A DNA stretch of 64,000 nucleotides from Bacteroidales bacterium (GCA_004557385.1 SFEA01000007.1:1-64000), one strand, 5' to 3'. Positions 34,475-43,268 are shown, counted from the stretch's first letter. The notes: a model not told the origin generated them from the sequence alone. Made by a program: numbers and translations.

Positions 34475-35218
34475 TTAGTGGTTGGTTGGCTTGGCGAGCG
34501 TCAGCGAGCCTTGCCGAGAGCTCGGAGCACTCTGAGCACTCGGAGGTTGCTCGCTGACGCTCGCGTGGGTGCTCGCAGCTTCTTTGTCCGACTTGGCGAG
34601 CGTCAGCGAGCCTTGCCGAGAGCTCTGAGCACTCTGAGCACTCTGCTTTTGCTCGCTGACGCTCGCAGGGGCGTGGGTGCTTCGCCATTGTCGCCGGGCT
34701 TGCGACATTTGCTCGCGTATGCCGCCTTGGGCGAGGAAATCGCTTTGCTGCCTATCAATCAAGCCCTGAAGAAGCACGTCGGCTTGGTGGATGAGGATAA
34801 TGGCAATATTTGCCACTGTTTCATCGCTGCGCACTTTCACAGCTTCGCGGTAATAGGCATCATCGAGGTGGGTGGCACAAAACCTGCGTGTTTGCAGAGC
34901 CTTTTCGCTATCTTTATCCCAAATGGCGAGTTCGCGCACTCGCAGGTAATCTTCATAGTCCTCGAGCAGTTCTTGCAAACTTGCTTTAGCCACGTTAGTG
35001 AGCTTTAGCTGAGTTTCCATTGAGGTTGTGGCTGCTTTGCTGCCTTCCACTATGTTCTGCTTGCCGCTACGAGCTGCTTGCACCATCTGGTCGGTGGTGC
35101 GGTCGCGCGCACTGAGGAACCGCCGTGTGAAAAGATATGTGATGTCGTAAATAATTTTTGATACTTTATACACACGCAGGCTTTTGTAGTTGCCCTTATT
35201 TTTCAGGAAGGTGTTCAT
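34475..35218 (-). CDS. Four-helix-bundle suffix protein with repeat-derived tail
   Basis: A 247-residue protein whose first about 185 residues match the 23S-rRNA-IVP-like four-helix bundle family with the suffix domain: LRVYKVSKIIYDITYLFT, QMVQAARSGKQNIVEGSKAA, LQELLEDYEDYLRVR, ANIAIILIHQADVLLQGLI. The last about 60 residues (SVSEQ...SRQGSLTLAK twice) are encoded by two copies of a 74-bp palindromic DNA repeat, so the tail is probably acquired from repeat DNA. The start overlaps hsdS by 4 bp. Such genes recur inside type I restriction loci; function unknown. Confidence 0.85.
   Translation of the reverse strand: MNTFLKNKGNYKSLRVYKVSKIIYDITYLFTRRFLSARDRTTDQMVQAARSGKQNIVEGSKAATTSMETQLKLTNVAKASLQELLEDYEDYLRVRELAIWDKDSEKALQTRRFCATHLDDAYYREAVKVRSDETVANIAIILIHQADVLLQGLIDRQQSDFLAQGGIREQMSQARRQWRSTHAPASVSEQKQSAQSAQSSRQGSLTLAKSDKEAASTHASVSEQPPSAQSAPSSRQGSLTLAKPTNH
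34491..34666. repeat. Two copies of a 74-bp palindromic repeat inside the four-helix gene
   Basis: Copies at 34491-34564 and 34593-34666 (102 bp apart) each carry the 16-bp inverted arms GCGAGCGTCAGCGAGC and its complement (34494-34509 with 34549-34564; 34596-34611 with 34651-34666). Inner GAGCACTC-type repeats add secondary structure. They are translated as the protein's tail. Confidence 0.85.
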
Positions 35219-36462
35219 GCGGGGAGTGGCTTGAAGGTGAGCAATTTGTTGCGATAGTATTCGTATCGTGTTTTCACTGCTTCTATCTCTGCCGGAAGAC
35301 CTTTGCTAAGGTCGTTCACCAAAGTCTCGAAGCGGTCAAGAATAGATGCAATTTTTTCTTGTAGCTCGTATGGGGGTAATGGGATTACCACTTTTGCTAA
35401 ATCAGTGCCAGAAACAGAGCATATTTTGGCTTCGTTTGCAAACATTCTCACTTGATTATGATATGATTTTGTCCTGCAAACATGAGATAGATAATTTGGA
35501 TGCATTTTGCTCTTAAAAATAAAACAAGCATCGTGCACAGCTGCGGGTTCTTCTCCAAGCCAAGCAAGTGCATTTCCTAAATCATCTTTGTTTTCCCCGG
35601 CAGCCACTATTACAATATCATTCTTTTCGGCAAATCTCATTTTTTCAGCAATCTTTTGATTAATGTAGCCTCTTGTTTTTGTTGCATAAAGCCCATAATA
35701 GGTGTACATGTCGCCGTAATGAATGCAAGGTACACCGCACTCAACAATGTCTGTTCGAACAAATCGTTTTCCTCGAATGAAAGTTCCAATCTCACCCATT
35801 TTCTTCCATTGGATTTTGTAAGTTGTTGACGGGGGGGCAATTACACTATCCTTTTGCTTATCATCGGTCCCGCAGCCGCAGGCGGAGGGATTGAATGTAA
35901 GTAAAAGGTTGCGATAATACTCGTATTGCTCTTTTCTTGCTTGCAGCTCCGCTTGCAGCTCCGCTTGCAGCTCCGCTGCGTAGTTTGAAAACCGGTCAAG
36001 AATCCGCACAATCTCTTCCTGAACCGGCAGTGGTGGGATGGGGATAAGTAAATTATTTACCTTGTCTCTATTTAGAGCAGGTATGCCAGCTCCATGCTGC
36101 ATTTGTTGTAAATAAATTTCTTGATTCTTCAAAAAGAAGAAAAGAAAACGATTAAGAATTAAATCTAATTTAGGTCTTACAACATAGCAATGAGCGCCAG
36201 CCCAAAATTGATTTTCTTGCCATGCAACAAATCCGGCAGAAGCACCTCCTTGAGAAATAGTTATAGTGTTTTGCGGTTCATTATAAGATTCAATATAGCC
36301 AGAAGGATTGACACCACCATTAATTACAGGATAGCTACCTTCTTCATTCATATCTCGCTTGTTGAATTGTTCTCCAGTATATATTTCAATATAATTGCCA
36401 AGTTTTTTAAATTCTACGCCGTTGGGGCAAAGGCTGTCGATTAGGTCTTGCAGCTTGCTCAT
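35215..36462 (-). CDS. hsdS: Type I restriction specificity subunit (HsdS)
   Basis: A 415-residue DNA-recognition subunit with two target recognition domains (about residues 15-135 and 215-375), each followed by a conserved helical spacer (QEEIVRILDRFSNYAAELQAELQ... and LQEKIASILDRFETLVNDLSKG...). The central spacer contains three tandem AELQ repeats, encoded by an exact 12-bp triplication at 35941-35976; in EcoR124-type enzymes such repeats set the gap between the two half-sites. It overlaps hsdM and the four-helix gene by 4 bp each. The recognised sequence cannot be read. Confidence 0.93.
   Translation of the reverse strand: MSKLQDLIDSLCPNGVEFKKLGNYIEIYTGEQFNKRDMNEEGSYPVINGGVNPSGYIESYNEPQNTITISQGGASAGFVAWQENQFWAGAHCYVVRPKLDLILNRFLFFFLKNQEIYLQQMQHGAGIPALNRDKVNNLLIPIPPLPVQEEIVRILDRFSNYAAELQAELQAELQARKEQYEYYRNLLLTFNPSACGCGTDDKQKDSVIAPPSTTYKIQWKKMGEIGTFIRGKRFVRTDIVECGVPCIHYGDMYTYYGLYATKTRGYINQKIAEKMRFAEKNDIVIVAAGENKDDLGNALAWLGEEPAAVHDACFIFKSKMHPNYLSHVCRTKSYHNQVRMFANEAKICSVSGTDLAKVVIPLPPYELQEKIASILDRFETLVNDLSKGLPAEIEAVKTRYEYYRNKLLTFKPLPA
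35941..35976. repeat. Three 12-bp tandem repeats in hsdS spacer
   Basis: TTGCAGCTCCGC occurs three times in a row, encoding AELQ units on the minus strand. The unit is a multiple of three, so copy-number change keeps the frame but lengthens or shortens the spacer helix. Confidence 0.9.
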
Positions 36463-38102
36463 AGGGCGCCTCCTTTCGCATTAGTTGGAAGGTCTGACAA
36501 GTCGGACGGGTTGGGCGAAATTGGCTGATGAGGCAGCGATGTGTCGCTTTCAAGTTCGGCGATGATGGCGTCAATCTCGGCGCGGAGCTCGTTTTCGTGA
36601 GCCACGATGCGGCGAATGCGGTCGTTAAGCTCGCGAATGTCAATCTCGGGGCGGGTGTCCTCGGCTTCAACATAGCTGCTCACCGACAGGTTGTAGCCAT
36701 TTTCGGCAACTTGTGCGTTGGGCACAAGCGCTGAGAAGTGCTTCACCTCGTTGCGGTTGGCAAATTCGTCCACTATTGCCTCGATGTTCTCGGGCGACAG
36801 TTTGTTTTTATTCCCCTCGTGGATGAAGAGGTTTGATGCATCGATAAACAGCGTTTTGTTCTCGCGCTTCGATTTTTTCAGCACAATGATGCAGGTGGCA
36901 ATCGATACGCCGAAGAACAGATTAGCCGGCAGCTGAATCACGGTGTCAACGTAGTTGTTGTCGATGAGGTATTTGCGAATTTTCTGCTCCGCACCGCCGC
37001 GATAGAGCACACCCGGGAACTCCACGATGGCGGCAGTGCCCTCGGTAGAGAGCCACGACAGCATGTGCATGGTGAAAGCCAAGTCGCTTTTGCTCTTTGG
37101 AGCAAGCACGCCGGCAGGAGCAAAACGAGCGTCGTTGATGAGCGTGGCATCGTCCGAGCCAATCCACTTGGTGGAATACGGCGGGTTCGACACTATGGCA
37201 TCGAAAGGTTCTTCGTCCCAGTGATATGGCTCGAGCAACGTGTCGCCGTTGCGAATATCGAAATCGGCATAGTTGATGTCGTGCAAGAACATGTTTATGC
37301 GGCACAGGTTGTAGGTGGTGATGTTCAACTCCTGCCCGAAGAAGCCTTTCTTCACGTTGTTTTTGCCGAGAATCTTGGCAAACTTAAGCAGCAGCGAACC
37401 CGAGCCGCAAGCCGGGTCGTAAACCTTGTTGACATATTCGCGCCCGTGGCTCACGATGCGAGCAAGCAGTTCGCTCACCTCCTGCGGCGTGTAGTATTCG
37501 CCGCCCGATTTGCCGGCATTTGAGGCATACATAGCCATCAGATACTCGTAGGCGTCGCCGAAGATGTCGATTTGGTTGTCCTGATAGTCGCCTTTGAGGT
37601 CGATGTTGCCAATGTTGTTTAGAATCTTGGTGAGCTGTTCGTTGCGCTTGTCAACAGTGCCGCCCAGTTTGTTGGAATTCACGTCGATGTCGGCAAACAG
37701 GCCTTTGAGGTCGCTTTCGCTCTCGGTGCCGATAGCCGAAGCCTCGATGGCTTTAAACACGTTGTCGAGAGTGACATTCAGGTTGGCATCGGTCTTTGCC
37801 CGTTTGCGCACATTGCAAAACAGCTGCGACGGCAGGATGAAGAAGCCTTTTTCGTGCACCAACTGCTGGCGAGCCGCTTCAGCCTCGTCGTCGGAGAAGT
37901 CGGCATAGTCGAAGCCCTCAAAGCCGGCTTCAGCCTGCAGGCGGTTGACGTAATTAGTGATATTTTCGGAGATGAAACGGTAGAAAAGAATGCCGAGAAC
38001 GTAACTCTTGAAATCCCAGCCATCCACCGAGTTGCGAAGGTCTTCAGCCGTAGCCCAAATTGCTTTGAAAAGTTCTTGTTTTTGTTGTGCGCTTGTTGCC
38101 AT
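36459..38102 (-). CDS. hsdM: Type I restriction DNA adenine methyltransferase (HsdM)
   Basis: A 547-residue N6-adenine methyltransferase subunit. An N-terminal HsdM helical domain (DLRNSVDGWDFKSYVLGILFYRFISE) precedes the methyltransferase core: SAM-binding motif DPACGSGSLLLKF near 215 and catalytic NPPYSTKW near 305. The ATP/SAM pocket segment GGEYYTPQEVSELLA near residue 195 is typical. The first gene of the restriction operon. Its start lies 119 bp from the rluA stop; that gap contains a 6-bp hairpin (ATGGCG at 38190-38195 with CGCCAT at 38199-38204) that may end rluA transcription. A consensus promoter is not clear. Confidence 0.95.
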   Translation of the reverse strand: MATSAQQKQELFKAIWATAEDLRNSVDGWDFKSYVLGILFYRFISENITNYVNRLQAEAGFEGFDYADFSDDEAEAARQQLVHEKGFFILPSQLFCNVRKRAKTDANLNVTLDNVFKAIEASAIGTESESDLKGLFADIDVNSNKLGGTVDKRNEQLTKILNNIGNIDLKGDYQDNQIDIFGDAYEYLMAMYASNAGKSGGEYYTPQEVSELLARIVSHGREYVNKVYDPACGSGSLLLKFAKILGKNNVKKGFFGQELNITTYNLCRINMFLHDINYADFDIRNGDTLLEPYHWDEEPFDAIVSNPPYSTKWIGSDDATLINDARFAPAGVLAPKSKSDLAFTMHMLSWLSTEGTAAIVEFPGVLYRGGAEQKIRKYLIDNNYVDTVIQLPANLFFGVSIATCIIVLKKSKRENKTLFIDASNLFIHEGNKNKLSPENIEAIVDEFANRNEVKHFSALVPNAQVAENGYNLSVSSYVEAEDTRPEIDIRELNDRIRRIVAHENELRAEIDAIIAELESDTSLPHQPISPNPSDLSDLPTNAKGGAL

Positions 38103-38221
38103 ATTATTGATTACTATTTTTAAAGAAAAACTGTTGTAAGAAAGATTTAGTTATAAATGCGAAGATACAAAATATTTTTCACAAAACAGATGGCGCTACG
38201 CCATAAATGTGACGAAGCGGC

Positions 38222-38249
38222 TTAGAATGGTGTTGGGGAGGTGAAGCTG
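38222..38249. repeat. 28-bp attachment-like repeat, rluA end
   Basis: This is the 3' end of rluA, including its stop codon. A 27/28 copy lies at 31246-31273. Together they bracket the restriction locus of about 7 kb, like the attL and attR of an island inserted at a gene's 3' end. No integrase gene lies between them. Confidence 0.75.
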
Positions 38250-39925
38250 AGGGGCTGTTGGGTGACGGGGTGCACGAATTGCAGGTTGCGGGCATGCAGG
38301 CAAAGGCGCTCGGCATTCATGCGCTGGGCATTTTGGGGCTGGTCGGCAGGGGCTTGATTGCCGAGGGAGGGGGCTTGTTTGCCGTAAAGTTGGTCGCCAA
38401 CGATTGGGGCGTTGAGCCCCTGGCGGTGTGCGGCGTGCACGCGCAGCTGGTGTGTGCGACCTGTGAGCGGTCGGAACTCAATGCGCGTGATGCCGTCGCA
38501 CCGGTCGATAACGCGAAAGAGCGTGGTGGCTGGTTTGCCGTGCTCGGCGTCAACTATCTGGCGAGGACGGTCGGCAATGTCGGGCGATAGCGGCAGCGAA
38601 ATGGTGCCTTCGGGCGTGGAGATGACGCCTTGCAGCAGAGCTTCGTAGACTTTTGTGATTTGGCGTTGGGCAAACGCCTCCTGCAGTTGCTTGTGAACAT
38701 CTTTGGTCTTAGCCACCACCACAAGCCCCGATGTGTGCATATCGAGGCGATGCACAATCACAGGGCCTTCCACTTCGGGGTACAGTTTTCGGTATTGCTC
38801 GAGCAGCGAGTCGGCAACGATGTTGCCAGGCACCGAAGCCAGCCCCGACGGCTTGTCGACGACCGACAGCCATGGGTCATCGTAGATTATCTTGATTTTG
38901 TCGGTAGCAGCTTGCTCGTGCGGATTAGGGTCGACATCGAGCCCCTGCATCATAAAAGTGAGGATTGGCAGACATTTGCTGCGGCAAGCAGGATAGAACG
39001 CGCCGTGGTGTCGAACCTCGGCAGCAGGCGATTTCCCCCACCAAAACTCAGCCATGCAGCGAGGCGTGAGGTTGTGAGTGAGGGCGTATTGCAACAGGCG
39101 CGGAGCGGCACATTCGCCGGCGCCGGCAGGTGGCACTCCTTGTGCGGTGGGCTTGAAGATGTGCAGGAGGTCGCTGCTTTCGCCACGGGCGTTGCGCATC
39201 ACAAACAGCTGAAACAGACGCCGTTGCAGATGATTGGAGCGCATGCGGCGCAGCTGCCTCAGTTGGGTTATTTGCTCCTCGGCATCGGCAATTTCGGCAG
39301 CAACGGGCAGCGATGCAACGGTTTGTGCGGCAGCAGCGCGTCGACGCTTTAGTTCGGCTTTCAGATATTGGCTGCGGGTGGTCATCAGCTGCAGCTGCTC
39401 GGACGTGACGTTGCCGCTTGCCCGCAGCGCATCGCGTTCAGCCTTCTCGCGCTTTACCTGTTCGGCGAATTGCTCAACATCGTGTTCAATAGCCTTGCGC
39501 TGAGTGGCATATTGTTCGCGCAGCGCAGCCAGGCGCGCGTCGGCTTCGAGGGCGGCTATGCGGCGGTTGATTTGCGAAATCTCGGCTTCGCCAATGGCAA
39601 ACTCGCCGCCCGGGTTGAGCAGATTGTAGACAGCCGGTACAAAATAGGGCAGCGAGGTGCTGTGAGCCAGATTGCCCGAAAACGCTGCCAGAAACCCGAT
39701 TGCGCCCGCCGAGTCCTGCACCACCATCACGCCCAGCATCTTGCCTTCGTTGAGTTCGGGCAACAGCTCGTGGCAGGTGGCGAGGTGGCGTTTCACCAGT
39801 TCAGCCGCCTCGACGCACAGCGGATGCGGAGTGTAGCAAAAAGGGTAGGTGAAGCGAGGCGGCAGCTCGTCGGCAGCCACGTGGCGATTGAAATGATGTA
39901 GTTTTTGCTCCTTTGCCATGCGCAT
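38222..39925 (-). CDS. RluA-family pseudouridine synthase with long N-terminal extension
   Basis: A 567-residue enzyme. The last about 215 residues are the RluA-type catalytic domain: WLSVVDKPSGLASVPG, the active-site motif VIVHRLDMHTSGLVVVAKT with catalytic Asp, and the GRTHQLRVHAAH motif. It isomerises uridine in rRNA or tRNA. The first about 340 residues include a long coiled coil (about 125-235, charged and Gln-rich) and a possible Bacteroidales-specific domain with VDPNPHEQAATD at the junction. Most RluA proteins are about 220-330 residues, so this is a long form. The two in-frame start codons differ by two residues; the first is used here. Confidence 0.85.
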   Translation of the reverse strand: MRMAKEQKLHHFNRHVAADELPPRFTYPFCYTPHPLCVEAAELVKRHLATCHELLPELNEGKMLGVMVVQDSAGAIGFLAAFSGNLAHSTSLPYFVPAVYNLLNPGGEFAIGEAEISQINRRIAALEADARLAALREQYATQRKAIEHDVEQFAEQVKREKAERDALRASGNVTSEQLQLMTTRSQYLKAELKRRRAAAAQTVASLPVAAEIADAEEQITQLRQLRRMRSNHLQRRLFQLFVMRNARGESSDLLHIFKPTAQGVPPAGAGECAAPRLLQYALTHNLTPRCMAEFWWGKSPAAEVRHHGAFYPACRSKCLPILTFMMQGLDVDPNPHEQAATDKIKIIYDDPWLSVVDKPSGLASVPGNIVADSLLEQYRKLYPEVEGPVIVHRLDMHTSGLVVVAKTKDVHKQLQEAFAQRQITKVYEALLQGVISTPEGTISLPLSPDIADRPRQIVDAEHGKPATTLFRVIDRCDGITRIEFRPLTGRTHQLRVHAAHRQGLNAPIVGDQLYGKQAPSLGNQAPADQPQNAQRMNAERLCLHARNLQFVHPVTQQPLSFTSPTPF

Positions 39926-39950
39926 GCTTAGGGGTGATGAAATTTTGCAA

Positions 39951-39989
39951 CAAAGTTAGTGATTATTTCAAAGAATAAGGGTACTTTTG
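39951..39989. promoter_or_regulatory. Divergent -7 boxes between rluA and DUF4250 genes
   Basis: TAACTTTG on the minus strand (39951-39958) faces rluA, and TACTTTTG on the plus strand (39982-39989) faces the DUF4250 gene. Both fit TAnnTTTG. Their -33 regions lack clear TTTG boxes. Confidence 0.5.
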
Positions 39990-40015
39990 TGAAAAGAAAC
40001 CAAAACAGCTACGAC

Positions 40016-40198
40016 ATGAATGAAAATATTCCAAACGACCCGATGATGCTGATGAGTTTTGTGAACATGAAACTGCGTGACCGCTACGCGACGCTCGACG
40101 AACTGTGCGACGACCTGAACATCGACCGCCATTGGCTTGAGGAGAAACTTGGGGCGGTGGGCATGGAATATTCGCCCGAGCACAACAAGTTTTGGTGA
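40016..40198 (+). CDS. DUF4250 family small protein
   Basis: A 60-residue protein; the start at 40016 (MNENIPNDPMMLMSF) is chosen because this is where family similarity begins. The full DUF4250 pattern is present: NDPMMLMSFVNMKLRDRYATLDELCDDLNIDRHWLEEKL...GMEYSPEHNKFW. It looks like a small helix-turn-helix-type domain of about 55 residues. Function unknown. Confidence 0.85.
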   Translation: MNENIPNDPMMLMSFVNMKLRDRYATLDELCDDLNIDRHWLEEKLGAVGMEYSPEHNKFW

Positions 40199-40243
40199 AA
40201 CGTGATTGCGATTGAAATTGATTAATCCTAAATAGATATAGAC

Positions 40244-41519
40244 ATGAAACAAAAGTTGACAGCAATGCTGCTCGTGCTTGCCTGTTGGGCGGCGGCAGCG
40301 CAGCCTGTGAGCACAGTGGTGACATGCCCGGGCGAAGATGCTTCGCACAGCATGCGCATCGGTTGGGCAGCTCCGGCAACGGGCTATTATGTGAAATATT
40401 CGGCAGTGGGCAATGAAGGCAACACCGTGACTCTGCGCCCCGAAACGGAATTCCGCTGCACCACATTTGCCGGAGTGAACTCGAAGGCGGCAGATGGCTC
40501 CGACGTGGTGGAACAAGCCGTGATTACCAAATGCGGAGCAACGCTTAAAAACCTTCAGCCAAACACCCGATACAGCTATGTGATATGCGACCCTGCCGGC
40601 AACGCCGCGTGCCCCGAGCACCGTTTCATCACGGCTGGCGCAACCGAATGGCAATGTTGCGTGATATCGGACTTTCATGCCTATACACCATTGCAGCACC
40701 GTCAGGACGAGGCAATGAAGATGATTGAAACTGTGGCAAGCTATGGTGGCGGCATCGACTGGACATTGCACCTTGGCGACATCACAGCGTGGGGCGCCAG
40801 CTGGTCGTTCTGGCAGAAGCTGTATAGCGAACCGGCATTCAGCCGCATGATGTGGGCAGGCTGCGTGGGCAATCACGACTATATGGCGCGCAACTATCGC
40901 CGCCTGAGCAACGAGTTTTTCAATCAAGCCAACTATTTCCCCGAGAACGGCTATCGCGGCGAGATGGGCGTGTGCTATCATTTTCCGTTATGGCGACGCC
41001 ATGTTTGTGATGCTCAACAGCGAGAGCATGCGCAGCGACGAAGGGCTTGCAGCTGCGCAGCAGTGGGTGCGCAAGGTGGTGGGCGAGGCACGCGCCTCGG
41101 CAAACGCGCCGCGCTATGTGATTGTGTGCGAACACTATCAGTGGTTTTTTGGCGGCGATGGCCGCACGAGCCAGTACGAGCGCTGGTGCAAGGTGTTCGA
41201 CGAACTTGGCATTGACCTCGCATTGGCAGGAAACAACCATATTTATGTGCGAACCGATGCGGTTTATGGCGGCGAATTGAGCAACCCGGCTGTTCGTGGC
41301 ACGGTGTATGTGCAGACACCGTCGGCTGACGACGAGCGCGGACAGAAAATGAAGCCCGAGCTGAAACACAATAAAGAGCTGATTAAGAGTCGTTGGACTG
41401 AGGGCGCAAAAACCGTTGGCGCAATGCTCATGAAGGTGAACCGACAAAAAATTGCACTCACATTGCTCGACCGCCACGGAAAGGTGATTGACACCGTAGA
41501 CGTGCCAGCCAAACGCTGA
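40244..41519 (+). pseudogene. Purple-acid-phosphatase-like metallophosphoesterase with a frameshift
   Basis: Two overlapping frames, 40244-41215 and 41001-41519, join into one exported calcineurin-type metallophosphoesterase of about 425 residues. A signal peptide (about 1-20) and a purple-acid-phosphatase-type N-terminal FN3-like domain (ATLKNLQPNTRYSYVICD) lead into metal-binding motifs ISDFHAY, LGDITAWG and GNHDYM in the first frame, then CEHYQWFF and AGNNHIYVR in the second. The shift lies at a T4 run (40981-40984): one T fewer would restore HFRYGDAMFVMLNS. Either a true disruption, phase variation or a sequencing error. Confidence 0.8.
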
Positions 41520-41571
41520 TGCCGAACGGCGGTTCCTTGAGATGACTTTTTGCGGCAATTATCTTGCAACT

Positions 41572-41749
41572 CGCTTGAAAAAGTGTAACGAACCGCGATT
41601 ATTCGCTTGAAAAAGTGTAACGAACCGCGATTATTCGCTTGAAAAAGTGTAGTGAACCATTGGTTATTCGCTTGAAAAAGTGTGGCGAACCATTGATTAT
41701 TCGCTTGAAAAAGTGTATCAAATCATTGGTTATTCGCTTGAAAAAGTGT
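41572..41749. repeat. Six tandem copies of a 32-33 bp repeat
   Basis: The 15-bp core CGCTTGAAAAAGTGT recurs at 41572, 41604, 41636, 41669, 41702 and 41735, with periods of 32, 32, 33, 33 and 33. The remainder of each unit (GTA.CGAACC.TTGGTTATT-like) varies. The last copy runs into a -7 promoter box for the DUF4143-type ATPase. No gene lies in the array. Confidence 0.9.
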
Positions 41750-41756
41750 AATTTTG
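41726..41756 (+). promoter_or_regulatory. Promoter at the end of the repeat array
   Basis: TTG at 41726-41728, 20 bp, and TAATTTTG at 41749-41756 match the consensus. The -33 box and spacer lie within the last repeat unit. The ATPase start is 25 bp downstream. Confidence 0.65.
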
Positions 41757-41780
41757 CGATATGGAATAATATCGTACACT

Positions 41781-43166
41781 ATGCTTAAGAGAAAGATTGA
41801 AAAATATTTAGCTGATTGGAAAAGGTCAGAAGGGAAGAAACCTCTTGTTATAAAAGGAATCAGGCAATGTGGAAAAACCTACATTGTAAGAAAATTTGCG
41901 AGAGAAAACTACGAGAGTGTAGTTTATGTAAATTTCATTCTCGAACCAGACAAGAAATCGGCTTTTGCTGGAAATATGGATGTAGAAGCAATCATCCTCA
42001 ATCTCTCGGCTTTGATTCCCGGCTGCCGTTTTGTAGAGGGGAAAACATGCATTATCCTCGACGAAATTCAGGAATGCAAGGAGGCAAGAACAGCATTGAA
42101 ATCATTTCATATTGATGGACGTTTTGATGTTATTGCCACAGGTTCGCTTTTAGGTGTAAAGGGTTATGGCTCGACCAAAAGGAAATTGGAAGAATATTCA
42201 CAAGATTCTGTTCCTGTGGGATATGAAACATTGGTTGATATGTATCCATTGGATTTTGAAGAATTTCTATGGGCTAATGGCATTGGTGATGCAGTTGTCA
42301 ATTCCATAAAGAAATGCTTTGAAAACGAGGAGCCAGTTCCCGAAGGTGTTCATAAGGCGATGATGGAACTTTTGTACCGATATGTTATTGTGGGCGGTCT
42401 GCCAGATGTGGTGAATTGCTTCCTCAAGACGAAAAATATAGGGCTTATTTACAAGAAGCAACGCGACCTGATTGCTGATTATGAAGAGGATATGGTGAAA
42501 TATGCCGATGACGCCGATAAACCTCATATTCGCGAATGTTTTGAATCAATCCCTAAACAATTAGCCAAGGAGAACAAAAAATTCCAGTATTCGATTGTGA
42601 AAAAGGGTGGAAGAGCATCACAGTATGCTGGCAGTATTCAATGGTTGGAGGATGCAGGTGTGATTCGTAGATGCTTTAATACTCACACCACCGAACTCCC
42701 GTTAGACGGAAATTCCATAGCCGATTGTTTCAAGGTGTACACAACTGATATAGGAATACTTATGGCGATGCTTGACTATGGCACACAAGCCGATATATTG
42801 CGAGGCAACTTGCTCGGATATAAAGGCGCTATCTTTGAGAACCTTATGGCAGATTTCTTGTGTAAATCAGGGCAGAAATTATACTATTTCCATAAAGACA
42901 GCGGGCTTGAGGTAGACTTTCTGACAAGGTTTAAGGGCGAATGCGTTTTGATTGAGGTGAAAGCAAAAAACGGTAAGGCTAAAAGTATGATGACGGTATT
43001 AAAGCACAAAAACACCTATCATGTGAACAACGCAATTAAACTTGGGCAATATAATGTTGGGCGAGAAGGCGAAGTGCTCACCATACCGCTATATATGGGA
43101 TTTCTTATTAAGGAAAAACTCGCTGATGTGATGATTCCCGATATTGACCTCGGTGCATTGTCGTGA
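41781..43166 (+). CDS. AAA+ ATPase, AAA_14/DUF4143 family
   Basis: A 461-residue P-loop ATPase of the common AAA_14 plus DUF4143 type. The ATG at 41781 is used; an upstream TTG is in the promoter. Walker A is IRQCGKTYIVRKFA near residue 27, Walker B is KTCIILDEIQECKEA near residue 85. The LDFEEFLWANG and RYVIVGGLPDVV motifs follow. The DUF4143 C-terminus has an endonuclease-like SGLEVDFLTRF...LIEVKAKNG pattern. Function unknown. The gene lies between two tandem arrays with the same 32-33 bp period, 41572-41749 and 43269-43493. Confidence 0.85.
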   Translation: MLKRKIEKYLADWKRSEGKKPLVIKGIRQCGKTYIVRKFARENYESVVYVNFILEPDKKSAFAGNMDVEAIILNLSALIPGCRFVEGKTCIILDEIQECKEARTALKSFHIDGRFDVIATGSLLGVKGYGSTKRKLEEYSQDSVPVGYETLVDMYPLDFEEFLWANGIGDAVVNSIKKCFENEEPVPEGVHKAMMELLYRYVIVGGLPDVVNCFLKTKNIGLIYKKQRDLIADYEEDMVKYADDADKPHIRECFESIPKQLAKENKKFQYSIVKKGGRASQYAGSIQWLEDAGVIRRCFNTHTTELPLDGNSIADCFKVYTTDIGILMAMLDYGTQADILRGNLLGYKGAIFENLMADFLCKSGQKLYYFHKDSGLEVDFLTRFKGECVLIEVKAKNGKAKSMMTVLKHKNTYHVNNAIKLGQYNVGREGEVLTIPLYMGFLIKEKLADVMIPDIDLGALS

Positions 43167-43268
43167 TGATGAAATGGTTGATTTAGAATAAATGGCGCAA
43201 TTGGGTTGCATTGATTGTGCTATTTTAGAGTTTCTTGCTAATTATGATTGCATACTTTTGGCGCTAAT

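Noticed and set aside
41572..41749. Possible CRISPR array
   Set aside because: The 15-bp repeats are too short and the intervening 17-18 bp are themselves similar between units, so there are no unique spacers; no cas gene is in the window.
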